In this document: in pieces, positions 1 to 5,443 of the stretch
Numbering within the stretch: the first letter of the stretch is position 1
Layout: each line of letters opens with the position of its first letter
Origin: Solirubrobacteraceae bacterium
GTDB taxonomy: Bacteria > Actinomycetota > Thermoleophilia > Solirubrobacterales > Solirubrobacteraceae
DNA: 5,443 nt
NCBI GenBank assembly: GCA_030149625.1
Contig: JASLHP010000422.1
Location: forward strand, 1-5,443
Direction: 5' to 3'
Notes under the pieces: model-generated
Database searches by the model: none
Told to the model about the DNA's origin: nothing
The model's input: the letters and a program-made list of their open reading frames with translations, nothing else
Translations under genes and position numbers: made by a program

Positions 1-2162
1 AGCGCGTTCGCGTCGTATTGACGCCCGCGTTCACGCAGCGTCTCCCCGCCGAGGCCAGGGCGATGGGCGAGCGCCCGTGCCTCCGCGCGGCGGCCCTCTG
101 TCTCGCCCACATCCGGCTCGAGGTTGACCTCCAGCGCGGAAGGCTGGCTGGTCTGCCAGTAGCGTCGGTAGTCCCTCGTGTTGAGGATCACGGCGCCCGG
201 CGACCAGCCGAGATTGGTCGTGATCGCCGCCACGCGCAGCCGGGCGTCGCCGGCGGGCGTGGGCAGCTCGAAGCTGCTGCCGATGCCGAGATCGTGTTCT
301 TTCGCGAACGCGTCCGAGATCGCCGCCCACCCGGCCGTGCGCAGCAGGCGCGTTGCGCGCGCCGGATTGCCTTTCAGGAACTGGCTGGCTGGGATCATGA
401 CGCGGTCGCTCGGTGGCCTCGCGATGATCCACAGACGTCGCTTGCCGACGTCGAGGTAGCCGCCCTGGTAGACGCGCACCGAAGCGACGCCCGCGGAGCG
501 TTCGATGGCCTGAATCGCGTCGCCCGCGGCAAACGCATTGGTCGCCAGGTCGTTGCCTCCGGTCGTGACCCACAGATCCGCGGTGCCCAGGTATTCGTTG
601 AAGCTCGCGTCGAGGCCGTGGATCAGGTCCGTGCGCGCGCCACCGATCGCGACGCTGCCGTACACCGCGAGGGCCGCGATCCCGGCGAGCGCGACCGAGC
701 GCGTGGTCACGGCGCGCAGCTCGGAGACGACCACTATCAGCGAGCTGCTGGGCACGCGTTCGCCGGTCCATCGCAACACGCGCCCGATACCGACGAACAC
801 GCTGGGAATCGCCAGCAGCGCCGCCAGCGCCAGTGCCATGCCGGCGGCGATCGTCAGGTCTGGCTCGATCAGGACGGCGGCCGTGATCGCCGCGACTAGC
901 GCGGCGCCGATCAGCGCCAGCTTCAGCGGGGTCGTTCGTGCCAACACCTCGCCCCTGCCGGAGCGGTCGCGAAAAACCGCGTCGGTCGGGCGGCCTGGGC
1001 GCAGATCGAGCACCGGCGAGAGCGACGCGAGCACGGTCGCGAGCACGCCGCAGCCGACCGCGATCAGGATCGCGCCAATCCGCAGCGACTCCTGCGTGCC
1101 GATCGGAAACGCGGTCGTCAGATACGTCGGGATGCGATGCAGAAAGGCGTGCGAGAGGACATCGCCGAGGATCACGCCAACCGCCGAGGCGGCGACTCCG
1201 AGCACGCCCGCCTGGAACGCGAGCAGCACTACGATCTGACGCCAGTCGTAGCCCTGCAGGCGCAGATCCGCCACGAACCGCCGCCGCTCGGGAATCGTCA
1301 GCAGCATCGCGTTGAGCGCGAGCAGGAATCCGACCATCACGCTGATCGCCGCGAACAGCGAGGTCGACTGATCGTTCGGCTTGACCGCCTGCGCGAGCAG
1401 ACTCAGCTCGTCGTCAGCCGGCAGCACGCTCAGGCGTCCCGCGGCGAGCGCGCCCAGCTCTCCGGCCACGAGTCGATCGTCACCCCGGCGCGGCTCGACC
1501 AAGACCTGCGTTATGCGACCCTTCAGCCCGGTGACGCTCTGCGCGTTTGGGAGCAGCGTCACGGCCACGGGGCTCGACGCCAGCACGCCGAACAGCGAGC
1601 TCTTCAGTACATCCGCGACGGCGATCGTGTGCGCCGCGCCGAATGCGAGCACCGTGACGCGATCCCCCGGTTCGGCGCCGATCGCGTCGGCGACGCTCTC
1701 GGGCAGGATCAGCCCGCCGCTGAAAGCGAATCCGCCGAGACCGAGCTCGCGTGTGCCGAGGCCTCCCAGGCCCGTCACCGCGGCGGACACGCCGAGCAGC
1801 TGTATCGACTCGCGGCGTCCGGACGGGCCGAGCACCGCGATGTTCTCGCGCAGAACCGGCGCCGCGGCGCGCACGCCCGCGAGCCTGCGTGCGGCGGTGG
1901 CCAGCTGCTCGTCGAAGCCTGCCTGGGAGCGCGCCGCCAGCTGCATGCGCGCCGATCCCACGAACTTGTGGACGAGCTCCCCCGCCGCGCCGGTCAGGCT
2001 GGCGTTGGCTAGCAGCACTCCCAGGACGAGCGCCACGCCGACCGCGATGCCGCTGCCCGCGAGCAGCTCCTGGACCGCGTGGGAGCGCAGACGCACCCTG
2101 TACAAGTGGGCCAGCATGCTCACACGGACCCCCGCGATCGAGGGGTTCAGCGGGCGCTTCAC
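1..2162 (-). CDS. FtsX/MacB-type ABC transporter permease (3' part beyond window)
   Basis: Membrane subunit of an ABC system of the FtsX/LolC/MacB class. The frame starts at a GTG at 2162 and is open for 720 codons to the left edge, so the C-terminus is missing. Hydrophobic segments read by eye: about residues 35-55 (TM1), 268-290, 310-335 and 362-384 (first FtsX block), 413-432 and 436-459 (linker pair), and 488-507. The roughly 210-residue hydrophilic stretch between TM1 and the first block resembles a MacB-like extracytoplasmic domain. A second such domain begins near residue 508 and continues to the edge. This is the duplicated FtsX layout of about 10 TM segments (YbbP-like), so a second three-TM block is expected just outside. 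The cytoplasmic PERRR turn (291-295) and RLQGYDW (301-307) match the usual coupling region. The start is chosen because GTGA overlaps the stop of the upstream ATPase; an ATG at 2117 (residue 16) is an alternative. The substrate is unknown. Confidence 0.93.
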   Translation of the reverse strand, partial: MKRPLNPSIAGVRVSMLAHLYRVRLRSHAVQELLAGSGIAVGVALVLGVLLANASLTGAAGELVHKFVGSARMQLAARSQAGFDEQLATAARRLAGVRAAAPVLRENIAVLGPSGRRESIQLLGVSAAVTGLGGLGTRELGLGGFAFSGGLILPESVADAIGAEPGDRVTVLAFGAAHTIAVADVLKSSLFGVLASSPVAVTLLPNAQSVTGLKGRITQVLVEPRRGDDRLVAGELGALAAGRLSVLPADDELSLLAQAVKPNDQSTSLFAAISVMVGFLLALNAMLLTIPERRRFVADLRLQGYDWRQIVVLLAFQAGVLGVAASAVGVILGDVLSHAFLHRIPTYLTTAFPIGTQESLRIGAILIAVGCGVLATVLASLSPVLDLRPGRPTDAVFRDRSGRGEVLARTTPLKLALIGAALVAAITAAVLIEPDLTIAAGMALALAALLAIPSVFVGIGRVLRWTGERVPSSSLIVVVSELRAVTTRSVALAGIAALAVYGSVAIGGARTDLIHGLDASFNEYLGTADLWVTTGGNDLATNAFAAGDAIQAIERSAGVASVRVYQGGYLDVGKRRLWIIARPPSDRVMIPASQFLKGNPARATRLLRTAGWAAISDAFAKEHDLGIGSSFELPTPAGDARLRVAAITTNLGWSPGAVILNTRDYRRYWQTSQPSALEVNLEPDVGETEGRRAEARALAHRPGLGGETLRERGRQYDANA

Positions 2163-2863
2163 GATGGTGCGGCTGCCATCTCCGGGTCTATTCCGTCGGC
2201 GATGTGGCCGTCGCGCAGCGTGTGCACACGATCCGCGAACGGCGCCGCGTCGAGATCGTGCGTGACCAGCAGCCCAGGGATGCCGCGCTCATGGCAGATG
2301 TCGCGCATCAACGCCAGTATCTCGCGGCTGCGCTTGGAGTCGAGGTTGCCGGTGGGCTCGTCGGCGAGCAGCAGCCGCGGCTCGTTGGCAAGCGCTCGTG
2401 CGATCGCGATCCGCTGGCGCTCGCCCATCGACAACTGCTCCGGCGTGTAGTCCGCTCGCGCGGCCAAGCCCACACGCTCGAGCCACGGCAGCGCGCGGCG
2501 GCGTCCCTCGCGCAGCGTGCACCCGTCACCGGTGAGCTTGATCGTCGCGTTGTCGAGCGCCGAGGTGTGCGGAATCAGGTGGAAGGACTGGAAGACGAAC
2601 CCCACGTCCCTGCGCCGGTACAGGGCGCTGTCGCGCTCTGACAGCTTGCTCAGTACGCGTCCGTCGAAGGAGACGCTGCCGCTGTCTGGCGTCGTCAGCG
2701 CCGCCGCGAGCATCAGCAGGGTCGTCTTGCCCGAGCCACTAGGGCCGTACAGCGCGACGAACTCTCCGCCGGAGACCGTCAGCGAGACGCCGTCGACGGC
2801 CTTGACGGTCTCGATGTCGGTCGAGTAGTGCTTGACGACGTCGCGCAGCTCGAGCGTGCTCAC
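2159..2863 (-). CDS. ABC transporter ATP-binding protein, LolD/MacB type, canonical
   Basis: Nucleotide-binding subunit, 234 aa, a usual length for LolD/MacB/FtsE-type ATPases; it acts at the cytoplasmic face and powers an FtsX-type permease. All catalytic motifs are visible: A-loop Tyr13, Walker A GPSGSGKTT (40-48), Q-loop Gln92 in FVFQSFH, signature LSMGE (144-148), Walker B LLLAD (164-168) followed by the catalytic Glu169, D-loop NLD (173-175), and H-loop His202 in LVTHD. The QSFHLIPHTSALDN stretch is typical of this subfamily. Translation starts at GTG 2863, whose GTGA overlaps the stop of the preceding degenerate ATPase, and the gene ends in another GTGA overlap with the permease start. 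The three are therefore probably translationally coupled and assemble together. I see no strong Shine-Dalgarno sequence before the GTG, consistent with coupling. ATPase identity is very sure; the transported substrate is not determinable. Confidence 0.97.
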   Translation of the reverse strand: MSTLELRDVVKHYSTDIETVKAVDGVSLTVSGGEFVALYGPSGSGKTTLLMLAAALTTPDSGSVSFDGRVLSKLSERDSALYRRRDVGFVFQSFHLIPHTSALDNATIKLTGDGCTLREGRRRALPWLERVGLAARADYTPEQLSMGERQRIAIARALANEPRLLLADEPTGNLDSKRSREILALMRDICHERGIPGLLVTHDLDAAPFADRVHTLRDGHIADGIDPEMAAAPS

Positions 2864-3606
2864 TGCACGGGGCGCTCCGCGCCGGCGCGTCTGCGTCCGG
2901 GCAGCGGAACGACGGTGCCCAGCGACTCCGTCGACGTCAGTTCGCCGTCGGCGATCGAGATCAATACTCCAACCCCCTGTAGCGCAGCCATTTCCTCGGA
3001 GGCCATCAGCAACGTCATTTTGCGTTCGCCGGCCGCGTCGCGCAGCAGCGCATGGAACTTGTCGCGCTCGCCGAAGCTCGGAAGGATCGCCGGTTCGTCG
3101 AGTATCAACAGCCGCGGCTCGTGTGCGAGCGCGCGAGCGAGCATCACGCGCAGACGCTCGGTCGTCGACAGCGAAGTGGTCGGTTCCTCGGCGCCCATCG
3201 CGATCTCGACCCTGTCGAGCACACGCATCGCGCGGCGACGCGCCTCGCGCATCGTCAGGCCCTCGCTCCCGAGCGCAGTGGCCACGTGGTCGACGACGCT
3301 CTCGCCGGGGGAGGCTCGCCAGTCTGAGGCTGAGACGAACGCGATCTCGCGCCGCAGCAGCCGGCCGCGTTCGCCACTGCTCATCCGCGCGACGTCATGG
3401 CCTTCGAAGCTGATCGTTCCGTGGTCCGCCAGCGCGATGCCCGCCGCTAGGCGCAGGAGCGTCGACTTGCCAGAGCGGCGTGCGCCGCGGACTCCCACCG
3501 AGACCCCGGGGTCGATGTCCAGCGATACGCGGTCGAGCACGACGATCTCACGATCGCCGTCCGGATAGCGCTTGCTGACGTTCAGAAAGGAGAGCAGCGG
3601 CGCCAT
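2860..3606 (-). CDS. Degenerate ABC transporter ATP-binding protein
   Basis: An ABC ATPase-fold protein of 248 aa with an uneven set of motifs. Kept: A-loop Tyr14, Walker A GARRSGKST (41-49) and Walker B LLILDE (166-171) with the catalytic Glu171. Altered: the Q-loop reads FVSASDW (about 90-96) with no glutamine, the signature is LSTTE (146-150) instead of LSGGQ or LSxGE, the D-loop after LDEP reads AILPSFGERD with no SALD/NLD match, and the H-loop position is Ser203 in LMASEE. It probably still binds ATP, but efficient hydrolysis is doubtful (inference). The ATG at 3606 is chosen because it lies 13 nt after the padR-like stop and the ABC homology begins immediately (LLSFLNVSKRY); the frame is open further upstream but those residues are not ABC-like. 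The C-terminal tail is Arg/Pro-rich. Downstream it shares GTGA with the canonical ATPase gene. It may be a regulatory or heterodimeric partner of that protein. Confidence 0.95.
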   Translation of the reverse strand: MAPLLSFLNVSKRYPDGDREIVVLDRVSLDIDPGVSVGVRGARRSGKSTLLRLAAGIALADHGTISFEGHDVARMSSGERGRLLRREIAFVSASDWRASPGESVVDHVATALGSEGLTMREARRRAMRVLDRVEIAMGAEEPTTSLSTTERLRVMLARALAHEPRLLILDEPAILPSFGERDKFHALLRDAAGERKMTLLMASEEMAALQGVGVLISIADGELTSTESLGTVVPLPGRRRAGAERPVQ

Positions 3607-3619
3607 CTGCCGAACGACG

Positions 3620-4207
3620 CTAGCGGCTGTGTTCGACGAATTCGTTGATGCGCTGCCTGGTGCGCGTCGCCCAATCGATCTCGACCTCGAGCTGCGCATA
3701 GACGGCGTCGCGCGTGCAGTCCATGCAGAGGGCTGCCCAGGAGCGGCCGCGGCCATCGGTGGGGCTGACGAGCTGGGCCAGCACCAGGCACTCGCGCTCG
3801 TACGCGCGCAGCGCCGCGAGCAGCCGGCGCGCGTCCTGTTCGCGTGCCACCGACAGCTTCGCCTGCAGCCCGAGGCGCACCGGCTCGCGTGGCAGCAGCG
3901 TCTCCATCCACAGCGTCAACGCCTCCGAGGTCTCCTCGGTCGGGTAGTAGACGAGATGCGTACGGCGGTTGTTGTTGCGCTTGGGCTCGTCGCGCGAGAC
4001 TGCCAACCCCGTCTTCTCGAGCTGCTCGAGCAGTCTGTAGACGTCGTTGGTGTCGACTCGCCAAGTCTCGCCCAGCCTGGCCGCGAGGCGGTTCGCGAGA
4101 TCGCCGCCGTGCCCGGGACGTTCGAGCAGGAGGCCGAGTAGCGCGCCCCGCAGCGGCGTCGAAGGCCCCCGCATCCATCTCGTCTTCTCTGGATTCGCGC
4201 TCGCCAT
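3620..4207 (-). CDS. PadR-family transcriptional regulator
   Basis: DNA-binding regulator of 195 aa. The winged helix-turn-helix spans about residues 18-92: LRGALLGLLLERPGHGGDLA, then DTNDVYRLLEQLEKTGL (recognition-helix region), and a basic wing SRDEPKRNNNRR ending in VYYPT. The second half (about 93-192) is the helical, Vir_act_alpha_C-like dimerisation region with the PadR-typical run from PVRLGLQAKLSV to LRAYERE. Three cysteines, Cys140, Cys161 and Cys164 (a CxxC), sit in this half. The start at ATG 4207 has GAGGA at 4211-4215, only 3 nt away. The ATG at 4174 (MRGPSTPLRG) is a fair alternative; a GTG at 4258 would lie upstream of the proposed -10 box and is disfavoured. As first gene of the transporter operon, it probably represses itself and the ABC genes through the inverted repeat at 4267-4286. 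The inducer is unknown. Confidence 0.93.
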   Translation of the reverse strand: MASANPEKTRWMRGPSTPLRGALLGLLLERPGHGGDLANRLAARLGETWRVDTNDVYRLLEQLEKTGLAVSRDEPKRNNNRRTHLVYYPTEETSEALTLWMETLLPREPVRLGLQAKLSVAREQDARRLLAALRAYERECLVLAQLVSPTDGRGRSWAALCMDCTRDAVYAQLEVEIDWATRTRQRINEFVEHSR

Positions 4208-4210
4208 CGT

Positions 4211-4215
4211 TCCTC
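4211..4215 (-). promoter_or_regulatory. Candidate ribosome binding site of the PadR regulator
   Basis: GAGGA on the minus strand, 3 nt before the ATG at 4207. The spacing is shorter than usual, but this is the best Shine-Dalgarno match near any candidate start and it favours 4207 over the ATG at 4174, which has only a poor purine stretch. Confidence 0.35.
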
Positions 4216-4243
4216 GTCCCAGCACCCTTAATTGGCTGATTGG

Positions 4244-4273
4244 ACAATACACGACCACGCGGCCGGATGTCGA
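4244..4273 (-). promoter_or_regulatory. Candidate sigma70-type promoter for the padR-ABC operon
   Basis: Read on the minus strand, TCGACA (4273-4268) matches the -35 consensus TTGACA in 5 of 6 positions. After an 18-nt spacer, TATTGT (4249-4244) matches TATAAT in 4 of 6. Transcription would begin near 4237, leaving a leader of about 30 nt before the ATG at 4207. The region from about 4228 to 4300 is visibly richer in A+T than the rest of the window. The inverted repeat at 4267-4286 covers the -35 box, supporting a regulated promoter. Assignment is by eye only. Confidence 0.45.
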
Positions 4274-4286
4274 ATCATTCCGACAT
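4267..4286. promoter_or_regulatory. Inverted repeat, putative PadR operator
   Basis: ATGTCG (4267-4272) and CGACAT (4281-4286) are perfect 6-bp inverted arms separated by 8 bp. The outer ATGT and ACAT half-sites are of the kind recognised by PadR-family repressors, whose described consensus is ATGT-N8-ACAT; here the ATGT-to-ACAT gap is 12 bp. An offset inner palindrome GAAT-C-ATTC lies at 4272-4280. The repeat overlaps the proposed -35 box of the promoter directing the padR-like gene, about 60 bp upstream of its start codon, which fits autorepression. Binding by this regulator is inferred. Confidence 0.55.
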
Positions 4287-4307
4287 TCTGTCCTGATTTC
4301 GTGGGCG

Positions 4308-4329
4308 CGAGCGCCGGCCCGAGCGCCGG
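4308..4329. repeat. Tandem 10-bp direct repeat in the pfkA-padR intergenic region
   Basis: CGAGCGCCGG occurs at 4308-4317 and again at 4320-4329, two identical copies separated by CC (period 12). It lies upstream of the proposed operon promoter and downstream of the phosphofructokinase stop. It could be a protein-binding site or a chance product of high GC content; related GCGCCGGC-like strings recur near 4351 and 4430. No function is assigned. Confidence 0.45.
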
Positions 4330-4331
4330 GT

Positions 4332-4341
4332 GTCGATCGAC
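4332..4341. other. Perfect 10-bp palindrome GTCGATCGAC
   Basis: A perfect palindrome, GTCGATCGAC, whose TGTCG/CGAC halves echo the arms of the putative operator at 4267-4286; the two centres are 60 bp apart. It may be an auxiliary binding site, but a short GATC/CG-rich palindrome is easily expected by chance in DNA of this composition. Confidence 0.25.
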
Positions 4342-4444
4342 CGCCTCAGGCGCCGGCACGGCGGCTCTGGGCGACGCATTCGGCATGTGGTCCGCGAGGC
4401 GCTCGCTAGCGCTCATCGGAGGATACTCGCCGGCGCGTGGCTCC

Positions 4445-5443
<999 letters not shown>

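Noticed and set aside
31..771. Minus-strand 246-codon frame overlapping the permease
   Set aside because: It is out of frame with the permease and encodes an Arg-rich, motif-free product, whereas the permease frame gives coherent TM segments and soluble domains.
18..3568. Long plus-strand open frames (up to about 296 codons) at 18-899, 1137-2012, 1381-2265, 1751-2641 and 2828-3568
   Set aside because: They lie opposite clear minus-strand genes, have low-complexity Arg/Ala/Ser/Pro-rich products with no recognisable motif, and are the expected result of few stop codons in high-GC DNA.
3607..3756. N-terminal extension of the degenerate ATPase upstream to 3756
   Set aside because: The added residues are low-complexity and overlap the PadR coding region in another frame; ABC homology starts right after the ATG at 3606.
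3582..4247. Minus-strand 221-codon frame over the PadR gene
   Set aside because: It is a shifted-frame shadow rich in Arg and Ala; the 3620-4207 frame gives an evident PadR domain.
4399..4412. Hairpin GCGCT-CGCT-AGCGC as pfkA terminator
   Set aside because: The stem is only 5 bp and no T-run follows on the minus strand, so it is not convincing as an intrinsic terminator; CGCCTCAGGCG at 4342-4352 fails for the same reasons.
4228..4416. Small minus-strand 62-codon frame between pfkA and padR
   Set aside because: No Shine-Dalgarno sequence before its ATG, no recognisable domain, and it runs across the proposed promoter and operator.

Overview
The window is high-GC bacterial DNA in which every supported gene lies on the minus strand, so the biological reading order runs from the right edge to the left. 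The actinobacterial-type phosphofructokinase, the GTG starts, the high GC and the style of the FtsX-type permease suggest a high-GC actinobacterium. Thermoleophilia (Solirubrobacterales-like) is my best guess, by family resemblance only; no rRNA or marker gene is present to prove it.

Layout in transcription order: (1) 5443-4445, a 6-phosphofructokinase lacking only its first dozen or so codons, with residues typical of the pyrophosphate-dependent subtype. (2) 4444-4208, a 237-bp intergenic region holding a candidate sigma70-type promoter (4244-4273) and a 20-bp inverted repeat (4267-4286) that covers the -35 box. Upstream of these lie a tandem 10-bp GC-rich repeat and a small perfect palindrome. 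No convincing intrinsic terminator follows pfkA. (3) 4207-3620, a PadR-family regulator. (4) 3606-2860, an ABC ATPase with intact Walker motifs but degenerate Q-loop, signature, D-loop and H-loop. (5) 2863-2159, a canonical LolD/MacB-type ABC ATPase. (6) 2162-1, a large FtsX/MacB-type permease that stays open for 720 codons and leaves the left edge.

Genes 3-6 look like one operon: a 13-nt gap, then two successive 4-nt GTGA stop/start overlaps. The likely picture is a PadR-autoregulated, FtsX-type (type VII ABC) mechanotransmission or export system. The repressor would bind the inverted repeat over its own promoter and release it on an unknown signal, and the ATPases would power the permease. 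The substrate cannot be read from the sequence.

The most unusual point is the pairing of a canonical ATPase with a degenerate one in a family that normally uses a homodimer of a single ATPase. Because one subunit carries both the defective signature and the defective Q-, D- and H-loops, a heterodimer would have no fully canonical ATP site.
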